NCBI GenBank assembly: GCA_017454105.1
Contig: JAFTDR010000204.1
Span: 1 to 64,000 of the forward strand
Direction: 5' to 3'
DNA: 64,000 bases
Source of the DNA: Desulfovibrionaceae bacterium
GTDB lineage: Bacteria; Desulfobacterota; Desulfovibrionia; Desulfovibrionales; Desulfovibrionaceae
A program made the position numbers and the translations under genes. Within the stretch, counting starts at the first letter, position 1. Every line of letters begins with the position of its first letter. Under the pieces are notes generated by a model that had not been told where the DNA came from, ran no database searches, and was given only the letters and a program-made list of their open reading frames with translations. This document shows positions 1-8,506 of the stretch, one piece after another.

Positions 1-1594
1 TGCTTATGCTCGCCGTAACGCACGCAACGTAGAGATAATTTCTTATCCCGGTCTTCGGCTAAAACAACAGACTCGACCCTGACATTGCATATATTTCGAG
101 GCTGAATTACGCGGCCTACTCGCTTACTACGACATAATGCTACTTTGCCACGGCTCCATAGCACTATACCGCCCGAGGCTTCGCACATGAACATTACTGC
201 CATGCACGCTCGGTTTGTTTCTAATTAGGCGGCTCACCTAACTAGGAGGTTGTTGCAACCACATGAGACATACGCCCTCGTGGCGCACTTTTCGTATTAT
301 TCTAAAAAATAAATCAAATACACCTAAAATATATTTAAGTAAAATTGATTATAGTTCTAAAGTTAAACGATTAACCATATTGAATTAAAGATAAAATACG
401 TTATAATAAAAAAACTAAATACATCTATCCATAAACTTAACAAATCTATTAAATACAAAAGTGATGATTAACTTTTTATCTAACAACATGGTTCACGAAT
501 TAAACACACCTTACTATATTGAAAAATAAACACCAATAAAGACATTAATTCATATACTCTTTATATTATCCGCTTAAAATATGAAGAAATTTAAATGATT
601 ATGACCTGCTGTGTATGTTACGACATGATATATCTGGAACCACGAAGGTCGCCACTTCCACGTCTTTCATGACGATGTGAAGACAAGCTACACGCGTAGT
701 GCAGCTCAAAGAAAGCCTTGATCAGCAGTTGGGGCATATGCTACGAAAAAATGCCTGTCTTGATGGCTTTGCAAATTTTTAGAGCTTACGATAAAAGAAC
801 ACATCCAGCGCAAGGGCAAAAAGGAAGAACGCTACGTATTGAAACAAGAAGAAATCCAAAAAATTATGGATACAAAAAATTATGGATTGGACAGTTTTTT
901 CTGTATTGTCTCAAAGTGTGAGAGCGATAGTTTTACAGCACTTGGAACCTATCGGGGGGCATGACAACATCGAAAAATTCCTCCGCTCAATACAGTGGGA
1001 AATGGATGTGGGTACATTCAAAGGACGTCTTGTCTCGCAAAATTCATCTGCTTTTTTTGGCAGGTATCTTACTGAATCGTTTGCTTTAAGCAAGAGACCG
1101 GTAACAAACGCAACGTCACAGTCCCAGGTAGTATTGATCAGCTAGAGATGATTGAGTGCGCGAGGTCAGCGCAAGGTTGCTACCGTCGCCGATACGCATT
1201 AACTGCCAATAGGCTTCACAGAAGTTGAGCTTGATTAGGAAGGTGGCTCACTGAATTGTAGGTACGCAATGATGAAGAGTCTACGATTGGAATTAAGAGA
1301 GGCAATACGCTTACGTACCCTATCAAAAGGAACGTACGCTTAAGAGATGTTAGGTTCAGTAGACTAAGGACTGAAAAGTCCAAAGAGACTCCTGTCAGAG
1401 GCTCGAACAGAAGAGTACTCGTAGCGAAGCTTCGATGAGCCGGCGTTCCCCCGTCATGGTGTGGGGCGGAACTCACATTGCTACCGTAAACCCGGGCGGA
1501 TACCCCAAGACCTATAGTTCTGGCAAAAGACGGTCTTTTTTAGTAGCCTGTACCCTGTACTGTGTGTCTTGAAATCAACCAATGTAATCACGAA

Positions 1595-1739
1595 GTATCC
1601 GCTCACGGGGTACGGTGGAATCGCGCCTATCAGACGATTTTACGCTATTTCTCAGACGGTAGAAGTGAACTTTGCTGACGCTGGTACGATTCGTTGAGGT
1701 GTAAAGCCAGCATAGTACCGTTGCCCTGTGAGCGGATAC
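1595..1739. mobile_element. MITE-like element, family 1 copy A, with 8-bp target duplication
   Basis: The 145 bp unit begins with GTATCCGCTCACGGGGTA at 1595 and ends with the near-exact inverse at 1717-1739, giving terminal inverted repeats of about 22 bp. It is flanked on both sides by the same 8 bases, ATCACGAA, at 1587-1594 and 1740-1747. It encodes no protein. Short size, terminal inverted repeats and an exact direct duplication are the marks of a non-autonomous transposon moved by a transposase supplied elsewhere. A second copy is at 47893-48038. The donor insertion-sequence family cannot be named from this window. Confidence 0.85.
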
Positions 1740-2117
1740 ATCACGAAAGTCTAACCAGCCAAAGATTGCCAGACGTATTTTACGCGGGAGGCTCTTATAT
1801 TGTAGTCAAGTAGCTTCAAAAACTTGCCAACCGTTACTACGATCACGATTTGGAAAGCCTCGAAATTGCATTGGGAAACAGATCTCTCTGCAAGTATGCG
1901 ACTGTTCGCGCAGGAGTCCATTTGCGAGTGCATACAGCGCAAAAGCTTTAGCCGTTTTGCGCGAAAGACTTTTTTGGCCCAAGTCTATCCAACGGAAGAG
2001 ACAGAAGAATATTCCTGACTCGCACATTGGCAGCCACAAATCTTGCATGCAACTCGAAAAGTGACCTAAAAACGACTCACCCGCTTGCTTTTCTGCCGGA
2101 AGATTGAAAATTGGAAA

Positions 2118-2151
2118 CAAAAAAAGCCCCCACACCGTGCGATGAGGGGGC
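2118..2151 (-). terminator. Terminator-like hairpin, leftward
   Basis: GCCCCC at 2126-2131 pairs with GGGGGC at 2146-2151, and an A-run at 2119-2125 gives a U-run when read leftward. No intact leftward gene lies upstream of it, so it may be a relic of a decayed gene. Confidence 0.45.
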
Positions 2152-3185
2152 GCGCAAAAAAAATCACAGATCCAGCAAGGCGTATGCACCCATAAGGAAA
2201 GGCAATCAAGCCAAAGCGGTATACAAAACCGCGTACAGATTTTCCTAGGCAGTCCAAGGGAAACGCTCGCAATTGGCAACTCAAGCAAAATATAAGACGT
2301 GCAAATCGCGGGGAATACATGGTACCACCTGAAAACTGTTTTTTTTGCTATACTCGGCGTCGCAATAATTCTTCCCATGCCGACCAATTAAGGGTGATCG
2401 TCTTTGGCTCTTGTGGGAAAAACATTATGCGACCGGGTACACGCTTCATTGCGAAGAAACATCCTCCTTGTGCAAACTGCGTGCATTCTTTCGGAAAGAG
2501 ACATTGGGGGATCTGGTGAGGAGCGCAGTCTTTGGCATGTTTCTGGGCAATGCGCATTACATTGATCGAGCCTGGCTGCATTTGAGAAAAAAAGTTACTA
2601 ACGTTGCGCTTCGAGCCCGCATGATTCTGCATGGCATGCAGAGATGTATGAGGCTCCTTTCGATTTGATTCCCCGTATCTAATGCGCCGGCAAAACCAAA
2701 TCATCCGGCAGCATTCCTCTGTATCCCTCTATATCTCTGGGGTGAGTATTCTAGACGCGCGAATTGTCACCCCATGCCGGAAGCCGCAGATTCCTTGCAC
2801 TCATTAAAAAAAAACACAAGAGGGGCTGCTATTTTCCGCGCAAAAACAGTGCGAGCCCGCAAGCCGAGCGCAAAAAAAAAGCCTTGTACGGCTCATCCTG
2901 ACTCAATGCAGCAAATTCCGGCTTTTCTCGCTCAAAGTGATGGGTTTTCGCTCAAACTCAGAGTCAAAAAATCCTTGTACGGCCGACTTGACTTTTTTGC
3001 ATGCGTACAACAAGACAGCAGAGGCAGTCTCTGTGCATCGCGAGATACCCACGAAGGCGGAAAATAACTCGCTCGCCATTCCCGCATTCAGCAAGCGTTA
3101 CTCTGTGCGCCCAAGAAAGTAAGACGTTCTCTCAAAGAAAAAGCAAGCCAATATCGCCGAGTGCCAAGGCCAGGAGGAAAAAGCT

Positions 3186-4538
3186 GTGGACAGCAAAGCT
3201 ATGCGCAAGCGACTCTTTCGCTTGGCCCGACCCATTTTTTTTGAAACACTGCTCCTCATGTCGCTCGGCATGATCGATGTTTTTATGCTCAGCCAGATTT
3301 CCGATGCGAGCGTTGCAGCGGTCGGTCTTGTCAATCAAATCCTCAACATGATTTTTCTCGTCTTTATCGTCGGGGCAACAGGCTCGCTTGTTGTCTGCTC
3401 CCAATATCTGGGCGCAAAACGGCCAGGCGACTTTCTTGTGGCAGCGCGCGTCTCAATGCTTTTGAACGCCGCAATCGGCCTTATCGTAAGTCTCCTGCTC
3501 TTCTTTGGGGCGCAGACGATCCTTGAAATTATGGACGCAAAAGCGGATCTGCTTGAGAATGCGACAAACTACTGTGAAATCGTGGGCGGCTTTGCCTTCC
3601 TGGTTGCTCTTACCTTTGCCGCGACAAGCATTCTGCGTGCGCGGGAAATGGCCCAGTACCCGATGTATGTCTCGCTCATCACAAATATCGTCAATATCAT
3701 CGGAAATTATCTTCTTATTTTCGGGCACATGGGCTTTCCTGCGCTCGCTGTCGAAGGAGCCGCATGGGCCACAGTTGTGAGCCGCCTTGCAGGACTCATT
3801 CTTCTGCTCTTCTTTCTCGCTAAACGGGGACTTCGTGTGGAGGAAAATGGAGCAGCACACGCTGCAAAAAAGCTCTGCGCCGATGCATTAACAAAACTTC
3901 TTCAGATTCTGCGCATCGGCATCCCAGGCGCAGGTGAGATGTTTTCCTACGCGTCATCCCAGGTTGTTATCACCTATTTCATCAATATGCTGGGAACCGA
4001 TGCGCTCGCAGCGCGAACCTACATGATGAACATTGTTATCTGCACCTTCATCTTCGCGATATCAATCGCGCAGGCCGCATCGGTAAGCTGCGGGCATCTT
4101 GTGGGAAAACACAGCTTTGCTGCGGCAAAAGCGCTCGGCAGTTTCGCAATCAACAGGGCTCTCCTCATTTCTGGCGCACTTTCCCTCCTTCTTGCCCTGC
4201 TAGCCCCCCTCTTTATGCCAGTAATGACAGAGAATCAGCACATCCTCTCCCTCTGCCTGACACTTTTTTGGATCGACATCCTCCTGGAACTTGGGCGGGC
4301 GGTCAACATTCTCACCGGGCGCCTCCTCTCAGCGGTTGGCGATCCCCTCTTCCCCCTCAAGGTCAGCATTATCGTCGTCTGGTCTGTCGCAACGCTCGGA
4401 GGCTATATTGCGGGTATCACTCTTGGTTTTGGTCTTATCGGCATGTGGACACTCTTTCTTATTGACGAGTGCCTCCGCGCAAGCATTCAGTGGCACTACT
4501 GGAGAACAGGGCGCTGGATGAACAAAAGCATCTGCTGA
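3186..4538 (+). CDS. MATE-family multidrug/Na+ efflux transporter
   Basis: This 450-residue inner-membrane protein has the length and roughly twelve hydrophobic segments of MATE exporters (NorM/DinF/VmrA type), which expel cationic drugs and metabolites using a Na+ or H+ gradient. The N-terminal helix region around residues 17-40 and the repeat of the six-helix bundle in the second half (from about residue 240) fit the family; the polar loop near residues 215-235 separates the halves. A GTG start at 3186 is preferred over the ATG at 3201 because AGGAGG lies eight bases before it. It stands alone, next to decayed DNA upstream and a pair of direct repeats downstream (4551-4588). Its substrate cannot be read from the sequence. 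Confidence 0.9.
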   Translation: MDSKAMRKRLFRLARPIFFETLLLMSLGMIDVFMLSQISDASVAAVGLVNQILNMIFLVFIVGATGSLVVCSQYLGAKRPGDFLVAARVSMLLNAAIGLIVSLLLFFGAQTILEIMDAKADLLENATNYCEIVGGFAFLVALTFAATSILRAREMAQYPMYVSLITNIVNIIGNYLLIFGHMGFPALAVEGAAWATVVSRLAGLILLLFFLAKRGLRVEENGAAHAAKKLCADALTKLLQILRIGIPGAGEMFSYASSQVVITYFINMLGTDALAARTYMMNIVICTFIFAISIAQAASVSCGHLVGKHSFAAAKALGSFAINRALLISGALSLLLALLAPLFMPVMTENQHILSLCLTLFWIDILLELGRAVNILTGRLLSAVGDPLFPLKVSIIVVWSVATLGGYIAGITLGFGLIGMWTLFLIDECLRASIQWHYWRTGRWMNKSIC

Positions 4539-4550
4539 TGCAAAAAACAC

Positions 4551-4588
4551 GTGTACAGGTGCGCAATGTGGGGTGTACAGAGCGCAAT
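4551..4588. repeat. Direct repeat GTGTACAG..GCGCAAT, two copies 22 bp apart
   Basis: GTGTACAGGTGCGCAAT at 4551-4567 is followed at 4573-4588 by GTGTACAGAGCGCAAT. The 22-bp spacing is two helical turns, so this may be a tandem protein-binding site. It lies just after the MATE gene. Confidence 0.5.
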
Positions 4589-4623
4589 CCGCCAAAGATT
4601 TTTTTGAGCCTAACGCGCAATGT

Positions 4624-4649
4624 AAAAAAAATCCCCCGCTAAAGCGGGG
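4624..4649 (-). terminator. Rho-independent terminator, leftward
   Basis: CCCCGCT and AGCGGGG (4634-4649) form a perfect 7-bp stem with a two-base loop, and the A-run at 4624-4631 becomes a U-run for leftward transcription. The nearest leftward gene is the Panacea-domain gene ending at 5513. Confidence 0.6.
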
Positions 4650-4677
4650 AACAACTTGGCTCTTGCACCCCTTCAAG

Positions 4678-4745
4678 TATATTTGGGCCAGAAATAAACT
4701 TGCCGCCTAAAACTGGCTCCTGATCGCAAAAATGGCAATTCGGTG
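4678..4745. repeat. Degenerate left half of the 103-105 bp repeat family
   Basis: The segment starts TATATTTGGGCCAGAAA and continues with AAACTTGCC, matching the left end of the copy at 8328. The right end (GAGTATA) is not found, so only the left half is kept. Confidence 0.4.
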
Positions 4746-5419
4746 GGCAAGTTTGCACAATCAGGCAGCCCTCTCTATCTCATAAGCGCAAGTCGCGAGA
4801 GAGGACTCTTCTTGGCTGCCATCCGATAGACGTCATACGACTGAGTGAAACCTTCCATCCCAACATCTATATGTAGCGGTGGAGGATAGTCTCTAACGCT
4901 TTTGTCGCATTTCCTACTTTGATACAAATTGCCACGTGAAACTCATAGACCGCTTTAGCGAAGTATGCGGACGTACGTTGCGGAATCAGCCTTCTTTGAG
5001 GCGCAGAAAGCCAGACGCAAGGCGCGTGGGTCCAAGCCTCGGGAATGAAATATCTCACTTGAGCAGATTCTCATATGCGAGAAACTAAATCGAGTGAGTT
5101 AAAACAACCGCTTACGAGAACTGCGCTTATCTGGATCCCTTCGTAGCTTTTTTAAGCGGAGACATAAAGCCAGGATTCATCACCAACAAAGATCCCGTAA
5201 TCCCTACTTGATACCTTACTCTAGACCGTGGAGGCACACGGCGCACAATCGAGCGGGCGTAAAGACAGAAACGAAAGCAAGCATGAAATTCGACAAGGCC
5301 CTCTGGAGGCCGAGGAATAAAAAAGCCCTCCAGCGAGCTTTATGTCAGTAGCTCTGTGCTAAGTAGAACGACTGAAAAGCCTAGTTCTTTGTGGATCGAG
5401 AGTTTGAGTGATAGTATGC

Positions 5420-5435
5420 CAATCCGTACACGCGG
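5420..5435. repeat. Lone terminal repeat of MITE family 2
   Basis: CAATCCGTACACGCGG matches the right terminal repeat of the element at 6165-6349 in 14 of 16 positions, and the preceding GATAGTAT is also shared. No left partner is visible upstream, so this may be a remnant, or the shared ~30 bp may instead be a regulatory motif. Confidence 0.55.
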
Positions 5436-5512
5436 AAAATTTCCTTACCGCGATCGTACTCCTCTGGGAATGACCAGCGATTGTTGCGTTGTCGAACTTT
5501 TGTATTGAACGC

Positions 5513-6052
5513 TCATGACAACGCCCACTCAATATCATCTGGTGTAGGCTCGCGAGTCTGAGAGGCTAACACGGCAACCATCTTGATAGGCTCCCGCAGT
5601 TTAAAGAGGTCCCATGTTCTATCGTGGGAAATGGTGCTGATCTGCCTAGCTGACATCTGGGCTATGTGAGAGGCCGTCCTTGCGACAATATCGACCTCCT
5701 CTTGCGAAAAAGATGAGATGTCAGGCGCGGAAAGACTCACGTACTCTGTCCGGTGGCAGTCGCACACACGAGATTGACGTTCAACAATTAAGCCGCGCCT
5801 CATGAGATCCTGTAGAGTTGGCAAAAGATGCTGTGCCACCGGTCCTTCTGGAAATTTTAGATACGTCTCCCCAGTGAGGGTATGACCGTACTTAATGTAC
5901 ATTTCGCGCTCCGAGAACCAAAGTATTTTGTTGAGCTTCGTTTTTCCGAGTCGCGAGGGATCCAGGAAGTCTATGATGTAGTGGACAAGCTGTGTAAACT
6001 TTTCGACATCAAACACGCTTGTCTGTTCTGACAGTGAGGGAATAGCAGACAT
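5513..6052 (-). CDS. Panacea (DUF4065/SocA-like) domain protein
   Basis: This 179-residue protein carries the Panacea/DUF4065 signature: a KLNKILWF segment near residue 40, the Y-x-K-Y-G-H stretch, and F-P-E-G-P-V near residue 68, followed by a helical C-terminal half. Panacea proteins are promiscuous antitoxin-type modules paired with many unrelated toxins; SocA of Caulobacter is a known example. The start at 6052 follows GGAGACAAAGAC. No toxin gene is visible on either side, so it is either an orphan or its partner has decayed in 6053-6971. An ImmA/IrrE peptidase gene lies divergently 0.9 kb away. Repeat ends of MITE family 2 lie on both sides (5420-5435 and 6165-6180). The domain call is firm, the biological role is inference. 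Confidence 0.75.
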   Translation of the reverse strand: MSAIPSLSEQTSVFDVEKFTQLVHYIIDFLDPSRLGKTKLNKILWFSEREMYIKYGHTLTGETYLKFPEGPVAQHLLPTLQDLMRRGLIVERQSRVCDCHRTEYVSLSAPDISSFSQEEVDIVARTASHIAQMSARQISTISHDRTWDLFKLREPIKMVAVLASQTREPTPDDIEWALS

Positions 6053-6971
6053 GTCTTTGTCTCCGCAACAAGTAGTTCAAGAGGTACTATAAATCGTGCC
6101 ATCCTTTGATGGACAATGTCGCTTAAGGCAGCCTACCGACTTTCACCGTTTTTGGCAAAAAATCCCGCGTGTACGGATTAATAGTATATCGGTCAAGCTC
6201 GAAAGTCCCAAAGAACCAGGCTTTTTCAGTTGCTCAGGGCATTCTTGCTTTCTTTTTGCAGTCACTGACTCCAGAGGCAGATGAAGGTCCGCGTCACGAG
6301 AAGTTCAGTGTCCACTGTTGAACGATAGTATTGTAATCCGTACACGTGGAAAAAATCTAGCCGCTATCTACGGCAACATTTGTGTTGTACGCTACGCGTT
6401 CAGTGAGCCGAAGGAGCATGGGTAAGCTATGGCGTGTAGGATCGTGTAGGCAGTCTGACATCAGGATTTCTAACACATACACAGCCCACCGTGCGAGTTT
6501 CGAGCTGCCCATTACATGGGCGAGGAGTTCTACGCAGTCGTCCTTGTGACAGAGCGGCGCACATTCGCGACCCTTTGCTGGGAGTCGCGAGAGGCCGAAG
6601 AGCCGGGGGTGTTCCTCGGTGAAACACTTCACATGCCGAGAAAGGCCAAGGAATCGGGCGAGTCGCAGACTCCTCCAACAAACACAAAGGCTAGTGCCCT
6701 GGCGATAAGACTGAAGGTCGCAAGGGAGTGGCCGAGGCCGAGCTACGCGCTGGGCTAGTCGGCGTGCCAATAGAAACAAAAAATCCCCCATGGGCCAATG
6801 CTCTTGAGAGATTTTTTGTTTTTGTTGAAAATCTCTGTTACAGGTAAATCGACTGACAAATTCACCAAATTTTGCTTGCAATGCCAGCAAAAAACACGAT
6901 ACTCTAACACTATGATTAAAAAATGTCACAGCGAATAACGTGAATTTGTCTCAAACCCAAGGAGCCTAGCA
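6053..6971. other. Intergenic region between Panacea and ImmA/IrrE genes
   Basis: The 919 bp hold the 185 bp element at 6165-6349 and about 600 bp of sequence with open but unrecognisable frames (for example 6357-6929 on the minus strand). I see no toxin, regulator or integrase that I could defend. Confidence 0.45.
6165..6349. mobile_element. MITE-like element, family 2, with 8-bp target duplication
   Basis: The left terminal repeat CCGCGTGTACGGATTA (6165-6180) is matched in inverse orientation by TAATCCGTACACGTGG (6334-6349), 15 of 16 positions. The unit is bounded exactly by AAAAAATC on both sides (6157-6164 and 6350-6357). At 185 bp it codes for nothing. It is a second family of non-autonomous element that, like family 1, is bounded by 8-base duplications. 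Confidence 0.75.
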
Positions 6972-7415
6972 ATGACACCGGTAGACGCCGCGAATAACGT
7001 GTTGGGCCAATTCTGGGATCTGACCTTACCTGTGGACCCAATTGCAATTGCGGGAAAGATGGGAATTACGGTGTATTACTCGGATGATCTCGGTGATTTG
7101 TCTGGGTTTTACGATGAGGAAGAAAAAGAGATTCTGGTCCACCCGCACGAGTCCTCCCAGCACCAGCGCTTTTCGATAGCCCATGAGCTAGGGCATTCCG
7201 TCTTGGGACATGGAACGAGTACACGAAAGAGACATGCGCCTTCAGACTTTAAGGAAAGGTCAGCGAATATTTTTGCAGAATCCCTGCTAATGCCTGCAAT
7301 CGCTGTGAGTACGCTTGTTGAGCAGCGTAAAATGACGTTTGATGAGCTATGTAGGGCGTTTGATGTGTCTGAACAAGCGATGGGTATCAGATTAACGGAG
7401 CTTGGACTTGCATAA
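6972..7415 (+). CDS. ImmA/IrrE-family zinc metallopeptidase
   Basis: The 147-residue protein has the zinc-peptidase motif HELGH near residues 71-75 followed by GH, and the F-A-E-S-L-L-M-P segment near residue 100 that completes the family fold. ImmA of ICEBs1 and IrrE/PprI cut DNA-binding repressors and so switch on a mobile element or a damage response. Here no XRE-type repressor gene is joined to it, which is unusual because the two are normally adjacent. AAGGAG precedes the ATG by nine bases. The nearest other gene is the divergent Panacea-domain gene, so a link between these two is possible but unproven. A terminator-like hairpin lies downstream at 7754-7778. Confidence 0.85.
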   Translation: MTPVDAANNVLGQFWDLTLPVDPIAIAGKMGITVYYSDDLGDLSGFYDEEEKEILVHPHESSQHQRFSIAHELGHSVLGHGTSTRKRHAPSDFKERSANIFAESLLMPAIAVSTLVEQRKMTFDELCRAFDVSEQAMGIRLTELGLA

Positions 7416-7753
7416 GTAAACCAAGAAAAAGCGGAAATGCGCTGCAGACTGAGTCTAATACTGGCTTCTCTAAGTCCGTGTTGTAAAAATATTGTGGGGC
7501 CCCTACGCTCAAAGGACAGGAGAGCGTATACGATACACATGTACTTTGCGAATACAAAGATGGAGGAGATACTCCTACATCGTTACGATAATTGTGGGCA
7601 AAAGATACACACGTATTTCGGTAAACCAGTACTAGCAAGCAAAAGACCGTTACGTCAGAATGGTTGAGGATAGCCTTGGCAGGAGCTTAGAGATGAATTG
7701 AGCAGAGTGGTACTATGTAGATCTATGTGGGATTGCTCTGGTAGCAATCAAGA

Positions 7754-7778
7754 GGGCTTCTACGGAGGCCCTTTTTTA
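7754..7778 (+). terminator. Rho-independent terminator, rightward
   Basis: GGGCTTC and GAGGCCC pair around a short loop and run into TTTTTT at 7772-7777. It could end a transcript from the ImmA/IrrE gene 340 bp upstream. Confidence 0.6.
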
Positions 7779-8327
7779 TTGCGCGTATCCACTTGAAGCC
7801 TTCGCGTTGCTTGGAGAGATATCCGTCTGGTCGCCTCGCAAACCATACGCACGTTTCGAGCTGCTTAAGGGATTGCGAACAGAGTGACAAGCCCTTACAC
7901 GAGGCCATGCGGGGATAGAGCGTGCATAACACGGACATATGGTAGACGATGAGAGACTCTGTGCTGAAGGGCGCGCAAGGTTAAATTTTGGGCACAAAAA
8001 AACTCCCCCGCACTCGCGAGAGAGTCAAAAAGTGCGGAAAAAGGAGGCAAAGTGTACAGAGAGGATAACGACGACGCTGAGAGGCGCGGCAAGCAACTCG
8101 AAGAAAAGATTTTAGAGCTATGTTGCGGCCATACGTATCAGGCGGTGTCGATAGCATTACCTAGGCTGAGCTATCATCGTAGCTCTGCGGCTCTTGATGA
8201 GAATTGGGAGAAAGAACTTTCTCCTCGCGCAAAGCCGTAATTGCAAGGTTACTCGTAGCGTCTTGGACCTGCGTCGTGATGTCCAACACTAAGGCAATCA
8301 GGGCGCCCAGCTTCATTTGTTCTGGTT

Positions 8328-8432
8328 TATACTGCGGCCAGAAAAAAAAACTTGCCACTTGGATTTGGCTACACAAGAATCAGTGCTAACTCCAGTTCGC
8401 AAAAAAGTCAGTTTGTTTCAGGCTAGAGTATA
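8328..8432. repeat. 105 bp inverted-repeat element, family R copy A
   Basis: The unit starts TATACTGCGGCCAGAAA and ends with the inverse GGCTAGAGTATA. Inside, a second inverted pair built on CTAAC/GTCAG surrounds CAGTTCGCAAA. Copies at 44361-44464 and 47777-47879 share this order and length. Both ends carry TATA, so a TA target duplication of the IS630/Tc1 type is possible. Confidence 0.7.
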
Positions 8433-8506
8433 CAAAAAAACTGACAGTGTACAGCGCGCTGTGCCAAACATTGTCAGCCAAAAGCCCACACGCAGCCATC
8501 TGTGCG

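Larger units (their letters stand above)
1..3185. other. Gene-poor region, no convincing CDS
   Basis: I find no reading frame here with a recognisable protein or a good ribosome binding site. Positions 1-300 have mixed composition and no structure I can name. Positions about 301-610 are roughly 80% A+T with very little G. From about 780 to 960 one plus-strand frame gives a charged, protein-like stretch (lysine- and glutamate-rich) that ends at a stop near 963, and further open fragments in different frames follow to about 1450, as expected of a decayed gene; I cannot name it. A 145 bp inverted-repeat element lies at 1595-1739. A leftward terminator-like hairpin lies at 2118-2151. Two copies of a CCTTGTACGGC motif sit near 2882 and 2971. 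Confidence 0.5.
4539..5512. other. Intergenic region with hairpin and repeat remnants
   Basis: No gene is visible. The stretch holds the 4551/4573 direct repeat, a leftward terminator-like hairpin at 4624-4649, a partial copy of the 103-105 bp repeat family at about 4678-4745, and a lone terminal sequence of MITE family 2 at 5420-5435. The rest looks like eroded sequence. Confidence 0.5.
7416..8506. other. Gene-poor region with terminator and repeat
   Basis: No convincing gene in about 1.1 kb. It contains a rightward terminator at 7754-7778, a possible leftward hairpin at 7985-8040 (CCGCACT/AGTGCGG), a TGTACAG motif at 8053, and copy A of the 103-105 bp repeat at 8328-8432. Confidence 0.5.

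Noticed and set aside
301-610. Replication origin
   Set aside because: High A+T but no DnaA boxes and no dnaA, dnaN or parAB genes near it.
1806-2387. 193-codon open frame on the minus strand
   Set aside because: The product has no recognisable domain, is rich in F, C and W without order, and overlaps a terminator-like hairpin. No ribosome binding site.
5420-6180. Composite transposon carrying the Panacea gene
   Set aside because: The terminal sequences face inward and there is no 8-bp duplication at the outer borders, so a single mobile unit is not supported.
6357-6929. 190-codon open frame on the minus strand, possible integrase remnant
   Set aside because: I looked for tyrosine-recombinase motifs (R..H-x-x-R..Y) and found none in order. 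The frame begins inside the repeat flank.
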